Positions 1 to 8,482 of a DNA stretch of 64,000 nt are shown one piece after another. Location: the NCBI GenBank assembly GCA_963741305.1, contig CAVUHL010000003.1, positions 186,001 to 250,000 of the forward strand. The letters run 5' to 3'. A model generated the notes under the pieces. The model worked only from the letters and a program-made list of their open reading frames with translations. It was not told the origin of the DNA and ran no database searches. The position numbers and the translations under genes were made by a program. Every line of letters begins with the position of its first letter. The first letter of the stretch is position 1. The DNA is from DATMER01 sp963741305 (lineage in GTDB: Bacteria > Acidobacteriota > Thermoanaerobaculia > Multivoradales > UBA5704).

Positions 1-1568
1 GGGCTGATGATCAGCGGCGAGTCCCAGTTGTAGCGCAGCGGGTCCTCGTTCGGGGCAGGCTGCGGCTGGATGTCGACCGCTTCGCCGCTCTTGCGGTCGA
101 AGCGCACGATGCCGGCGTGCTGCGCCTGGGCGTAGATGATGTTCGGATCGGTCGGATCGACCACGGTCTCGAAGCCGTCGCCGCCGTTGGTGATGAACCA
201 GTCGGCGTTGGTGATGCCGTGGTTGGTGATGGTCCGGGACGGTCCGCCGAGGCTGAAGTTGTCCTGGGTGCCGCCGTAGACGTTGTAGAACGGCGTGGCA
301 TTGTCCACGCTCACCCGGTAGAACTGGGTGACGGGGATGTTCTCCTTGAAATCCCAGGTGGCGCCGCGGTCGTAGGTCTCGTAGAGGCCGCCGTCGCAGC
401 CGACCAGCAGGTGATCGGTGTTCGAGGGATCGATCCAGATCGCGTGGTTGTCGACGTGCTTGGAACGCTCGCCGAGGTTGCGCCAGTTCTTGCCGCCGTC
501 CTCGCTCACCTGGAGGAAGACGTCCATGGAGTAGATCCGGTCAGCGTCGTAGGGATCGACGAAGATCTCCTGGTAGTACTGGGCGCTGCCGGGGTTGTAC
601 TTGCCGCGGCGTTCCCAGTTGGCGCCGCCGTCCGTGGAGCGGAAGAAGCCGCCGGCTCCGCGCGCCGCCTCGACCAGGGCGTAGACGGTGTCGGGCTGGG
701 ACGGGGCGATGGCGAGGCCGATGCGGCCCTTCTCTTCACGGGGCAGGCCGGCTTCGAGCTTCTTCCAGGTGGCGCCGCCGTCGACGGACTTGTGGACCGC
801 CGCCTCGGGGCCGCCGTTGATCAAGGTCCAGACGTGGCGCCGGCGCTGGTAGGCGGAGGCGTAGAGCACGTCGGGGTCGCGCGGGTCCATGACCAGGTCG
901 GAGACGCCGGTGTTCTCGCTGATGGTGAGGACGGCCTTCCAGGTCTTGCCGCCGTCCGTGGTCTTGTAGAGGCCGCGGTCGCCCCCGGCGCTCCAGAGCG
1001 GGCCCTGGGCGGCCACGTAGACCGTGTCGGAGTCGCGGGGATCGACCACGATCTTGCCGATGTGCTCGGAGGCCTTGAGGCCCACGTTCGCCCATGTCTT
1101 GCCGCCATCGACCGACTTGTAGACGCCGTCGCCGTAGGCGACGCTGCGCTGGCTGTTGTTCTCGCCGGAGCCGACCCAGACCACGAGCGGGTTGTTCGGG
1201 TCGAGCGTGATGCAGCCGATGGAGTAGGTGGGCTGGCCGTCGAAGATGGGCTGGAAGGTGGTGCCGCCATTGGTGGTCTTCCAGACGCCGCCGGAGGCGA
1301 TCGCAACGTAATAGGTGCTGGGCTTCTTGGGATCGACGGCGAGGTCGATGACCCGGCCCGAGGTGAGGGCAGGCCCGATGCCACGGAGCTGAAGTCCGGC
1401 GAAGGTGCCCGCGGAGAGCTTTTCCTTCTTCTCGTCCTTCTTGTCCTTCGCGTCGGCAGCCTTGTCGGCTTTGCCCTTCTTGTCGACCTTCTGCGTCTTC
1501 GCGGCGTGGATTGGGCTTCCCGCCAGCAGGAGCGACAGCAGAGCGATCGCAGCAGAGATTTGTTTCAC
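1..1568 (-). CDS. Secreted Asp-box (BNR/sortilin-like) beta-propeller protein, 3' end cut off by window
   Basis: Exported multi-blade beta-propeller of the sortilin/VPS10-like 'WD40/YVTN/BNR' group common in Acidobacteriota, where full proteins run to roughly 1,000 residues; 522 codons are visible and no stop is reached before the left edge. The GTG start is chosen because GGAGGA lies 6 bases upstream and a Sec signal peptide (KQISAAIALLSLLLAG) follows at once. A Lys/Asp-rich linker (about residues 24-48) precedes the propeller. At least seven Asp-box motifs are seen, for example KSVDGGKTW, KTTDGGKTW, KSVDGGATW, RSTDGGANW and VSEDGGKNW. Such proteins are often labelled glycosyl hydrolase, but I see no catalytic signature; ligand binding or a scaffolding role is as likely. 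It is transcribed away from the 21-bp array that occupies its upstream region. Confidence 0.88.
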   Translation of the reverse strand, partial: MKQISAAIALLSLLLAGSPIHAAKTQKVDKKGKADKAADAKDKKDEKKEKLSAGTFAGLQLRGIGPALTSGRVIDLAVDPKKPSTYYVAIASGGVWKTTNGGTTFQPIFDGQPTYSIGCITLDPNNPLVVWVGSGENNSQRSVAYGDGVYKSVDGGKTWANVGLKASEHIGKIVVDPRDSDTVYVAAQGPLWSAGGDRGLYKTTDGGKTWKAVLTISENTGVSDLVMDPRDPDVLYASAYQRRRHVWTLINGGPEAAVHKSVDGGATWKKLEAGLPREEKGRIGLAIAPSQPDTVYALVEAARGAGGFFRSTDGGANWERRGKYNPGSAQYYQEIFVDPYDADRIYSMDVFLQVSEDGGKNWRNLGERSKHVDNHAIWIDPSNTDHLLVGCDGGLYETYDRGATWDFKENIPVTQFYRVSVDNATPFYNVYGGTQDNFSLGGPSRTITNHGITNADWFITNGGDGFETVVDPTDPNIIYAQAQHAGIVRFDRKSGEAVDIQPQPAPNEDPLRYNWDSPLIIS

Positions 1569-1698
1569 AGAATATCCTCCAAGTGATTTCAGGATGGGCG
1601 CAAACGCGCTGGCAAGACAGACCTCACCCGCGTTCGGCCGCCCGATTGTAGTCGGATACGCAGGTGGAGGGGGGAAGGTTGCGGGCTCAGGCCCTCTA

Positions 1699-2089
1699 GT
1701 ACGAGTCCCCCGTCTCAGCGTACCGGCCATCCGTTCCTCCGTACCAGTCCCCCGTCCCTCCGTACCGGATGTCGGTACACAGGGACGAGACGCTCGTACG
1801 TCGGGGAGAGAGGCTCGTACGCAGGGACGAGTGGCTGGTACAGGCGTACGAGTCGCCGGTACGCGCGTGCGAGTGGCTGGCACGGCTGGGGGAGAGGCTG
1901 GTACGGCTGGGGGAGAGGCTCGTACGGCTGTACGAGTCGCTGGTACGGCTGTACGAGTCGGCGGTACACGCGGGGAGGACGCCCGTACGGAGGGAATAGG
2001 CGGCGGTACACGCGGGGGAGTCGGTCGTACGGCCGGGGCAATCGTTCGTACAGGCGTACGAGTCGCTCTTACACGCGTGAGAGTCGACG
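1699..2089. repeat. 21-bp tandem array A (GTAC-anchored)
   Basis: Nineteen units anchored by GTAC at 1699, 1720, 1741, 1762, then every 21 bases from 1775 to 2069 (GCAC at 1880 and TTAC at 2069 are the only anchor variants). One phase slip exists: the 1762 unit is 13 bases long. Typical unit GTACGGCTGTACGAGTCGCTG minus its last base; several units have a second GTAC 8 bases on, giving GTAC-N4-GTAC. The array fills most of the 800-bp gap between the BNR gene and the permease gene. The rest of the gap holds the inverted-repeat element at 2108-2301 and nothing else I recognise. Several frames are open through the array because 21 is a multiple of three, so apparent small proteins with 7-residue repeats here are not called as genes. 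Confidence 0.93.
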
Positions 2090-2107
2090 GCCGATCGTCC
2101 GGCCCAA

Positions 2108-2301
2108 CGGGCCGGGAGAATTTAGCCCAGGGCTGAGCGCAGCGATGCCCTGGGAAAAGAAGGTCGTCACCTCAGAGCGCCCTGGAAGGGCGCGAGAGGA
2201 CGGGGAGAGGATTCTCGCAGCCCTTCAGGCCGCAGGGATGTGTATACCTGTTTACCCAGGGCATCGCTGCGCTCAGCCCTGGGCTAAATTCTCCCGGCCC
2301 G
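2108..2301. repeat. 194-bp element with perfect 47-bp inverted terminal arms (REP doublet / MITE-like)
   Basis: Bases 2108-2154 and 2255-2301 are exact reverse complements over 47 bp, beginning CGGGCCGGGAGAATTTAGCC on the left. The roughly 100-bp centre contains a smaller hairpin (GCGCCCT-GGA-AGGGCGC) and a second GC-rich arm pair near CAGCCCTTCAGGCC. No transposase lies inside. The structure fits a REP doublet of the kind mobilised in trans by REP-associated tyrosine transposases (TnpA-REP/RAYT), or a MITE; this is inference because no second copy of the same element is in the window. Confidence 0.8.
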
Positions 2302-2368
2302 TCAGGCCGGTTTTGGATGGCCGATTCCAGATACGTACTCTCGTGAGACGCGGAGACTCCGTTCCCCC

Positions 2369-3700
2369 TTACATCGCCGCCGTGCGTTTGCGGAACCACA
2401 GGTACGCCGGCAGGCCGAGGGCCAGCAGGCCCAGGCCGAGGAGCGACTCGAGGGGCCGTTCGGCGAGGGTGTTCCCGACCAGGAGCAGGCAGGCGAGGAT
2501 GAAGAGGGCCGGAATGACTGGGTAGCCCCAGGTGCGGTAGGGGCGCGGGTGGTCCGGATGGGTCCTCCGCAGGACGAACACGGCTGCCGCCGTGGCTGCG
2601 TGGAACATCACGGAGACGAAGACCACGTAGGTGTAGAGCTGCTCGTAGGTCCCCGAAAGCGTCAGCAACAGCGCCCAGGCGGTCTGCGCCCAGAGGCTGC
2701 GGGCCGGGGTGCGGAAGCGCGGGTGGACCTCGGCGAGCGAGCGGAAGAAGACGCCGTCCTCGGCCATGGGGAGATAGATCCGCGAGCTGTAGAGGATCGT
2801 CGAGGAAAGGCAGCCGAAGGTCGAGATCAGGATGGCGAGCGACACGAGCCTCGCTCCGGTCGGGCCGAAGAGGATGCCGGCCGCGGCCTCGCCAATGCGC
2901 GCCGCCCCCGCCATCTCGGGCACCGTCATCGCCCGGATGTAGACCAGGTTCAGGAGCATGTAGAGGACGATCACGATCCCGGTCCCGAAGATCAGCCCGC
3001 GGGGGAGGCTCCGGCCAGGATCGCGCAGCTCGCCCGCCGAGCAGGTAAGGCCGTACCAGCCGTCGTAGGTCCAGAGCGCCGCGATCATCGCGATCCCGAA
3101 AGCGGTGAGCAGGGGGCCGCCCGCGAGCCCCAGCGGGGCGGCCAGGTCGGGCCTGGCCGGAGCGGGAGCGAAAAGGCCGAGCGCCACGAAAGCCACGATC
3201 GAGCCGATCTTCAGGACCGTCAGCGCGTTCTGGACAGCGGCCCCCTCCTTGAGCCCCAGGTGGTTGATCGCGGTGAGGACGAGGATCGCCAGGCAGGCGG
3301 CCATCTTGATGGAAATGAAGGGGAAGAAGCTCACGAGGTACGTGCCGAAGGCCACTCCGAGCGCGGCGATGCCTCCGGACATGATGACCACGAACGCGGC
3401 CCAGCCGAAGAGGAAGCCCCAGAGCGGGCCGTACGCCTCCCGGAGGTAGTGGTACATGCCTCCGGCGCGGGGGAACATGGCCCCGAGCTCGCCATAGGTG
3501 AGGGCGCCGGCCAGCGTCAGCAACCCGCCGGCCAGCCAGACTCCGAGGATCAGCCCTGCACTGGGCAGCACCCGGGCCATGTCGGACGTGGTCAGGAAGA
3601 TGCCCGTGCCCACGATCGAGCCGATCGTGAGCAGGGCGCCGTCCCAGGTGCCCAGGCCGCGGACGAGCCCGGGGCGGGCCTCAGTGGCAGGCGAGGGCAC
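2369..3700 (-). CDS. APC-superfamily amino acid permease
   Basis: Inner-membrane amino acid transporter of the APC superfamily (AA_permease_2 type), 443 residues, the usual length, with about 12 hydrophobic segments. TM1 carries the substrate-binding loop GSIVGTGIF, and TM2-3 the typical AMFPRAGGMYHYLREAYG stretch (about residues 75-92). Substrate cannot be read from sequence; closest in style to the LAT/SteT exchangers. The GTG start lies 20 bases inside the end of the upstream secreted-protein gene, with AGGA 5-6 bases before it, so translation is probably coupled. It is last in a three-gene minus-strand run with a Rieske oxygenase and a secreted protein, whose shared purpose is unclear. 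Confidence 0.9.
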   Translation of the reverse strand: MPSPATEARPGLVRGLGTWDGALLTIGSIVGTGIFLTTSDMARVLPSAGLILGVWLAGGLLTLAGALTYGELGAMFPRAGGMYHYLREAYGPLWGFLFGWAAFVVIMSGGIAALGVAFGTYLVSFFPFISIKMAACLAILVLTAINHLGLKEGAAVQNALTVLKIGSIVAFVALGLFAPAPARPDLAAPLGLAGGPLLTAFGIAMIAALWTYDGWYGLTCSAGELRDPGRSLPRGLIFGTGIVIVLYMLLNLVYIRAMTVPEMAGAARIGEAAAGILFGPTGARLVSLAILISTFGCLSSTILYSSRIYLPMAEDGVFFRSLAEVHPRFRTPARSLWAQTAWALLLTLSGTYEQLYTYVVFVSVMFHAATAAAVFVLRRTHPDHPRPYRTWGYPVIPALFILACLLLVGNTLAERPLESLLGLGLLALGLPAYLWFRKRTAAM

Positions 3701-5192
3701 GGGTATCCTGGATGGGGAGGAAGGCCGTCTTCGGAGGGTTCCGGTATTGCTTCCGGCTGCCGTCGGTGCTGTCGGTCACGGTAATCTCGACCTCCACGTC
3801 GGTCAGGCCCGCGGCGAAGAACCAGAAATGGCCGTTGACGCCGCAGCCGTCGAGCAGCTTGACGACCAGCTCGACGTTGCTGCTGTTGAAGAACCAGAGA
3901 AGGCCGGTCTCGTCGGTCAGGGGAATGGCGTGCGCCTGCCCGGTCTGCCCCGTCTGCGGGTTGCGGAACGTCGCCTCGATCCGGAAGCGGCCCTGGCGCA
4001 GGGGGAGCTGGAGCTCGGGGTGATAGGCGCGGCCGAAGACCTCATCTTTGAGGTCCTCGTCGACGTACCTCGTCCAGGCGGCGAGGAACCGGCCCTGACC
4101 GAGAAGAGCGGCATGCGCGGGGCCCCCGTCCCGGGCGATGAGGAACGGGGCGCCCACGGGCTCTCCGGCAGGATCGACGGCGAGGCCGAAGAGAGAGTCC
4201 TCGAGCAGGGCGGTCCAGAGGAGGAGGACGGAGCCGTCGGGGCCGCAGGCGATGTGGTTGGTCCAGGCGCGCTCGCTCCCCGCGATCCGCTTCTCGGGAC
4301 CGGCCGGCGCACCGGAAGCGTCGAAGCGGCGCAGGAACACCTCCTCGCGCCGGTCGTCCTTGCTCACTCGGACCCCTGAAACGAAGAGAGACCCGTCTAC
4401 CCCATGGCAGGCCGCGAAGCGGTAGTGGGCGAAAGCCGGGTCCGAGCCCACCAGGACCTCGCCGCCGAGGGGCTCGCCCGCGGCCGAGAAGCGGCGGAAA
4501 TGGATCTCGCCGTTGGGCGGCGGCTGGGGGTCCTCCGGGAGTGCCGTGGTGGTGTCGCCGATCCACCAGGCGACCACGAAGCCGCCGTGCGGATCGCCGG
4601 AGACCTGCACGTTGTAGCGCTCGAATGGGCCCGGCGGGTCCACGCGGACCTCCTCTCCCAGCGGCTCGCCGGAGAAGGCGAAGCGGCGCAGGTGGACCGA
4701 ATCGACATCCTTTCCGATCCAGGCGATCCAGCAGCGTCCTTCCGCGTCGCAGGCGGCATCCGAGGACAGATAGAGAAAGCTCTCTCCGGCCTTGAACCTC
4801 GGTCCCAGCGGCCGGCCCTCGAAATCGAAGTGGCGGGCGTACACGGTTTCGACGGAGAGCTCGCTGACGTCGTCGACTCCCCAGGTCACGAGGAAGCGGC
4901 CGGGGCCGGACGCCACGGCAACCGGGCACCCGCCGACCTGGCCGGAGTCGAGAGACAGCTCCGGACCGATCTTCTCCCCGAACGCGCCGATGCGCTGGGC
5001 GAGGACGCCGTCCCGGCTGCTTCCGAAGCGGCTCGCGAAGATCACGATGTAATCGCCCGCCGGGGTCGCCAGCACCGAGGGGCACTGCTGGTAGCCGCTC
5101 GTGGTCGAATTGATCCGGAGCTGGGCGGCCGCGGGCAGGGCCAGTCCGAGGCAGATCGCTGCTGAAAGCAGGAACCGGGGCATGAACGCCAT
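3681..5192 (-). CDS. Secreted beta-propeller-like protein with conserved C-terminal module
   Basis: A 503-residue exported protein of unknown function. The ATG is chosen over an upstream in-frame start and over the ATG three codons later because CAGGAG lies 7 bases before it; a signal peptide (PRFLLSAAICLGLALPAAA) follows. The middle, about residues 30-390, repeats a pattern of roughly 50-60 residues, 'hFxxxGxPLGxxhxhxx' followed by acidic turns and W/G-rich strands, as expected of a beta-propeller. The last 100 residues (GRFRIEATFRNPQTGQTG onward, with LLWFFNSSNVELVVKLLDG and GVNGHFWFF) form a separate beta-rich module that I recall from other secreted proteins of the same bacterial class. 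It starts 4 bases after the Rieske gene stop and overlaps the permease gene by 20. Confidence 0.85.
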   Translation of the reverse strand: MAFMPRFLLSAAICLGLALPAAAQLRINSTTSGYQQCPSVLATPAGDYIVIFASRFGSSRDGVLAQRIGAFGEKIGPELSLDSGQVGGCPVAVASGPGRFLVTWGVDDVSELSVETVYARHFDFEGRPLGPRFKAGESFLYLSSDAACDAEGRCWIAWIGKDVDSVHLRRFAFSGEPLGEEVRVDPPGPFERYNVQVSGDPHGGFVVAWWIGDTTTALPEDPQPPPNGEIHFRRFSAAGEPLGGEVLVGSDPAFAHYRFAACHGVDGSLFVSGVRVSKDDRREEVFLRRFDASGAPAGPEKRIAGSERAWTNHIACGPDGSVLLLWTALLEDSLFGLAVDPAGEPVGAPFLIARDGGPAHAALLGQGRFLAAWTRYVDEDLKDEVFGRAYHPELQLPLRQGRFRIEATFRNPQTGQTGQAHAIPLTDETGLLWFFNSSNVELVVKLLDGCGVNGHFWFFAAGLTDVEVEITVTDSTDGSRKQYRNPPKTAFLPIQDTRALACH

Positions 5193-5196
5193 CTGT

Positions 5197-6285
5197 CTAC
5201 TCCTGGAGAGATCGGGTGAGCAAGCGATGGAAGTGGTGGGGTCCGGTCTCCCGCTTCGGGGAGTAGCGGCCCCGGTTGTAAAGGCGCGACCTGATACCGC
5301 GCTGCACGCTCTCGACCACGGCTTCATCCTCCCTCTCTACCCGGTCCAGCCCCGCCCCCGCGCCCCGGTCCAATCGGCTCGGGTCCCAGACATAGGAGAG
5401 GAAGGAGACTTTCGTGCGGTCCGGAGCCAGGGGGCGGATGACGTTGACCGAGATCCCCCAGGGATAGACGTTGATCATCGTGTTCGGGAAGAGCCAGAAG
5501 TACCAGGCCGCGATGCGTTGTTCCCCGTTTGGGCCGGCATCCGGATGCCCGGGGGGAAGCTCGAACACGTCCTCGCCTCCGCTGGCGATCCCGAGCTGGA
5601 GGTTGGCGTACGGGAACAGCTCCGTGCGGTACTCCCCGTAATCCAGGGCGCCGGCCAGGGCGGCGTGGACGAAGGGGATGTGGAACCCCTCCAGGTAGTT
5701 GTCGCAGTAGAGCGCCCAATTGGCCCGCACGAGGTAGTCGCGGGAGCGGGTCGGATCAAAGACAGCCTCGTGGAGCGGCAGGAACGAGAGCCGCGCATCC
5801 ATCTCCGCGATCAGCTCGGAGAGCGGAAAGGCCGGGTCCAGGGAGACGAACACGAACTTGCCCCAAGTCCCAAAGGGCACGTGGGGGAGATGGTCGGCCT
5901 CGGATGGAAAACCCTCCGCGCCCTCGAACTCGGGCATGGAGACGAAGCGGCCGTCGAGGGAGAAGCGCCGGCCGTGATAGCGGCAGCGCATCGCCGGCTC
6001 GACGCCGGGGTGCTCGCAGAGCAGCGCGCCGCGGTGGGTGCAGACGTTCGACAGGCAGTGGAGCCGGTCCTGCGCGTCGCGGGTCAGGACCAGCGGCTCG
6101 TCCAGCATCCCTTCGAGGAGCGTGAAGGGGTGGACCTGCCCGGGCACGCGGACCATGCCGGTGTCGGCGGCGAGCTGCCAGCTCCGGGCGAAGACCCTCT
6201 CCCGCGCCAGCTCGAAACGCGTGGATCTGCGTAGGCAGAGCCAGGCAGCGTCGAGGCGCGGCGGATCTCGTCGTCGATTCCCCAT
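5197..6285 (-). CDS. Rieske [2Fe-2S] oxygenase, aromatic-ring-hydroxylating alpha-subunit family
   Basis: Cytoplasmic Rieske non-haem iron oxygenase, 362 residues (family about 350-450). The N-terminal Rieske domain (about residues 35-150) has the cluster ligands in CTHRGALLC...CRYHGRRF (C-x-H-x17-C-x2-H). The C-terminal catalytic domain has DNYLEGFHIPFVH, giving the bridging Asp and the two His ligands of the mononuclear iron. The substrate cannot be assigned; the family includes ring hydroxylases and N- or O-demethylases, and needs a separate ferredoxin or reductase that is not adjacent here. First gene of a compact run with a secreted protein and an amino-acid permease, which hints at a substrate imported or derived from an amino acid. 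Confidence 0.93.
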   Translation of the reverse strand: MGNRRRDPPRLDAAWLCLRRSTRFELARERVFARSWQLAADTGMVRVPGQVHPFTLLEGMLDEPLVLTRDAQDRLHCLSNVCTHRGALLCEHPGVEPAMRCRYHGRRFSLDGRFVSMPEFEGAEGFPSEADHLPHVPFGTWGKFVFVSLDPAFPLSELIAEMDARLSFLPLHEAVFDPTRSRDYLVRANWALYCDNYLEGFHIPFVHAALAGALDYGEYRTELFPYANLQLGIASGGEDVFELPPGHPDAGPNGEQRIAAWYFWLFPNTMINVYPWGISVNVIRPLAPDRTKVSFLSYVWDPSRLDRGAGAGLDRVEREDEAVVESVQRGIRSRLYNRGRYSPKRETGPHHFHRLLTRSLQE

Positions 6286-6348
6286 TCGATTCCCCTATTG
6301 GGGTCGGAAGGCATGGCGGGGATTATAGGGCCGGGCACGGCGCTGGCG

Positions 6349-6354
6349 TATCAT
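6349..6354 (+). promoter_or_regulatory. Possible -10 element of a leaderless aceK transcript
   Basis: TATCAT stands 8 bases before the GTG of aceK, with no Shine-Dalgarno sequence between (only a C-rich run). No convincing -35 hexamer is seen. A start site at or next to the GTG would give a leaderless message. Confidence 0.35.
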
Positions 6355-6362
6355 CCTCCCCC

Positions 6363-8111
6363 GTGGACCTCGAAAGCTCCGTTGCCCATGCGGCCGGCAC
6401 GATCCATTGGGCGTTCGACGAGCACCGGCAGCGCGTCCAGGCGATCACCCGCCGCGTCCAGCAGCGGTTCGAGCGCCGCGACTGGGCGGGCATCCGCCAG
6501 GATACGGTCGAGCGCCTGGGCCTCCACTCCCGCAACGTCGGCCGGGTCTGCGAGGTGCTGGGCGAGCAGCTCGGCGAGCACCTGAAGGACCGCTCCCTGT
6601 GGGCCGGCCTCAAGGAGGCCTACACCGCCACGATCCTGGGCCGCAACGACTTCGAGCTTGCCCAGACCTGGTTCAACTCCCTCTCCCGCCGGGTGTTCGG
6701 CCACGACGGCGTCGATCCCACGATCGATTTCACCTCGGACGAGCTCCCCCTGCCGTACCGCGGGTGGGAGCTGGCCAGCGCGCGCATGTACGCGGTGCGG
6801 CGGGTGGACGCCGGAGCCGTGCGCAAGATCCTGGAGGACGCCGGCTTCCGCGTGCCGTTCCTTGACCTCGAAGCCGACGCGGCCCTGGCTGCCGGCCGCA
6901 TCCGGCAGGCCCTCCTGGAGCGGTTTGGAACGGAGGAGATCGAGGCGCTGGACATGCTGCGCCCGGTCTTCTTCCGCAACAAGGGGGCCTATGTCGTGGG
7001 CCGGGCCCGCCTGAAGGAAACCGGCGTGTACATGCCGCTGCTCCTGGCGGTCGCGAGCCGGGAGGCCGGGCTGCAACTGGACGCGGCCCTCTACACCGAG
7101 GACGAGGCGAGCGTGGTGTTCAGCTTCGCCCGCTGGTACTTCCATGCCGACGTGGAGAGCCCGCGCGAGGTCATCGGCTTCCTCCAGTCGATCCTGCCGA
7201 AGAAGCGCATCGCCGAGCTTTACATCTCCCTGGGCTACACCAAGCACGGCAAGACGGAGCTCTACCGCGACCTGATGCGCCATGTCGGCGCTGCCGATGA
7301 ACCTTTCGTCGTCTCCGAGGGCCAGCGCGGGCTGGTGATGTCGGTGTTCGACCTGCCCTCGTACCCGTTCGTGTTCAAGATCATCAAGGACCGCTTCCCG
7401 CCGCAGAAGACCGCCAGCCGCGAGAAAGTCCGCGAGAAGTACAGGGAGGTGCTGCTGCACGACCGCGTGGGCCGGCTGGTCGACTTCCAGGAATACGAGC
7501 ACCTGAAGATCCCCCGCGCACGCTTCGACCCCGGCCTGCTGACGGAGCTGCTCCGCGAGTCCGCGAAGAACGTGGAAGTCCGGGGGGACGACGTGGTGAT
7601 CCGCCATGTCTATGTGGAGCGGAAGGTCACGCCCCTCGACGTCTATCTGAGGAAGGAGGCGGAGGAGGACGCGCTGGCGGCGGTCTCCGACTACGGCCGC
7701 TGCATCAAGGACCTGGCCGCGGCGAACATCTTCCCCGGCGACGTCCTGCTCAAGAACTTCGGTGTGACCCGCCACGGCCGGGTGGTCTTCTACGATTACG
7801 ACGAGGTGGGCCGCCTCACCGACTACCACTTCCGCCCGTTCCCCAACGCGCGCCACGACTTCGAGGAGCTTTCGTCCGAGGCCTGGTTCGCGGTAGGGGA
7901 GGGCGACGTCTTCCCCGAGGAGCTCGGCCGCTTCGTGGGGCTGGAAGGGGCACGCCGGGAGGCGTTCCGCCAGGAGCATGGCGACCTGTTCGGCGTGGGC
8001 TTCTGGCAGCGCATGCAGGAGCGCAACCTGGCGGGCGAGGTCATCGAGTTCTTCCCCTACCGCGACGAGCGGCGGCTGCGCCCGCGTGGCCGGGAGGGGG
8101 AGGTGCCATGA
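6363..8111 (+). CDS. aceK: Isocitrate dehydrogenase kinase/phosphatase
   Basis: Bifunctional enzyme that phosphorylates isocitrate dehydrogenase to switch it off, and removes the phosphate again, directing isocitrate into the glyoxylate bypass. 582 residues match the normal AceK length. Diagnostic stretches are SEGQRGLVMSVFDLPSYPFV with VFKIIKDRFPPQK (the unusual AceK nucleotide-binding region, about residues 320-350), VREKYREVLLHDRVGRL and, in the C-terminal catalytic lobe, VVFYDYDEVGRL. Neither icd nor aceAB lies nearby. The GTG start has no ribosome-binding site but a -10-like hexamer just upstream. Its last four bases overlap the ModE-type regulator gene, so the two are co-transcribed, an unexpected pairing of carbon flux control with a molybdate-type regulator. 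Confidence 0.95.
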   Translation: MDLESSVAHAAGTIHWAFDEHRQRVQAITRRVQQRFERRDWAGIRQDTVERLGLHSRNVGRVCEVLGEQLGEHLKDRSLWAGLKEAYTATILGRNDFELAQTWFNSLSRRVFGHDGVDPTIDFTSDELPLPYRGWELASARMYAVRRVDAGAVRKILEDAGFRVPFLDLEADAALAAGRIRQALLERFGTEEIEALDMLRPVFFRNKGAYVVGRARLKETGVYMPLLLAVASREAGLQLDAALYTEDEASVVFSFARWYFHADVESPREVIGFLQSILPKKRIAELYISLGYTKHGKTELYRDLMRHVGAADEPFVVSEGQRGLVMSVFDLPSYPFVFKIIKDRFPPQKTASREKVREKYREVLLHDRVGRLVDFQEYEHLKIPRARFDPGLLTELLRESAKNVEVRGDDVVIRHVYVERKVTPLDVYLRKEAEEDALAAVSDYGRCIKDLAAANIFPGDVLLKNFGVTRHGRVVFYDYDEVGRLTDYHFRPFPNARHDFEELSSEAWFAVGEGDVFPEELGRFVGLEGARREAFRQEHGDLFGVGFWQRMQERNLAGEVIEFFPYRDERRLRPRGREGEVP

Positions 8112-8467
8112 AGGCAAGCCTCCGCCCCCGGTTCCGGGTCCTCCGCGGCTCGGACATCGCCCTGGGACCGGGCAAGGTGGACCTCCTGGACGCGATCGAG
8201 GAGACCGGCACCCTCGCTGGCGCCGCGCAGCGCCTGGGCATGTCCTACATGCGGGCCTGGAAGCTCGTCCAGGCCATGAACGGCTGCTTCCGCGAGCCTC
8301 TCGTGGAAACTTCGCGCGGCGGCAGCGGCCATGGGCATGCCTCCCTTTCGGACACGGGAAAGGCCGTGCGCGACCTATACCGGCGGATGGAGGCCGACAG
8401 CCTCGAGGCTGTGGAGCCCGCGTGGCAGGAGTTACAGGAGTTTCTTTCCTCCGAGCCGGCCGAGTAA
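8108..8467 (+). CDS. ModE-type winged-helix regulator (N-terminal domain only)
   Basis: A 119-residue transcription regulator matching the N-terminal LysR-like winged-helix domain of ModE: KVDLLDAIEETGTLAGAAQ is the recognition helix-turn-helix region, followed by MSYMRAWKLVQAMNGCF and LVETSRGGSGHGHASLSDTG. Full ModE (about 260 residues) also has two molbindin domains that sense molybdate; they are missing here, as in the many short ModE-like regulators. Binding of the ligand, if any, must therefore occur elsewhere. Start ATGA overlaps the aceK stop. The tandem repeat at 8483-8514 just downstream, in the promoter of the porin-modABC genes, is the natural candidate operator. Confidence 0.85.
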   Translation: MKASLRPRFRVLRGSDIALGPGKVDLLDAIEETGTLAGAAQRLGMSYMRAWKLVQAMNGCFREPLVETSRGGSGHGHASLSDTGKAVRDLYRRMEADSLEAVEPAWQELQEFLSSEPAE

Positions 8468-8482
8468 GACTGTCCCGATATA

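Noticed and set aside
117..1586. 489-codon plus-strand open frame
   Set aside because: Antisense to the Asp-box propeller gene, which shows seven conserved motifs and a signal peptide.
1699..2089. CRISPR array
   Set aside because: No constant direct repeat with unique spacers of about 30-40 bases; the whole 21-base unit is repeated and degenerate, and no cas genes are near. The same holds for the other four arrays.
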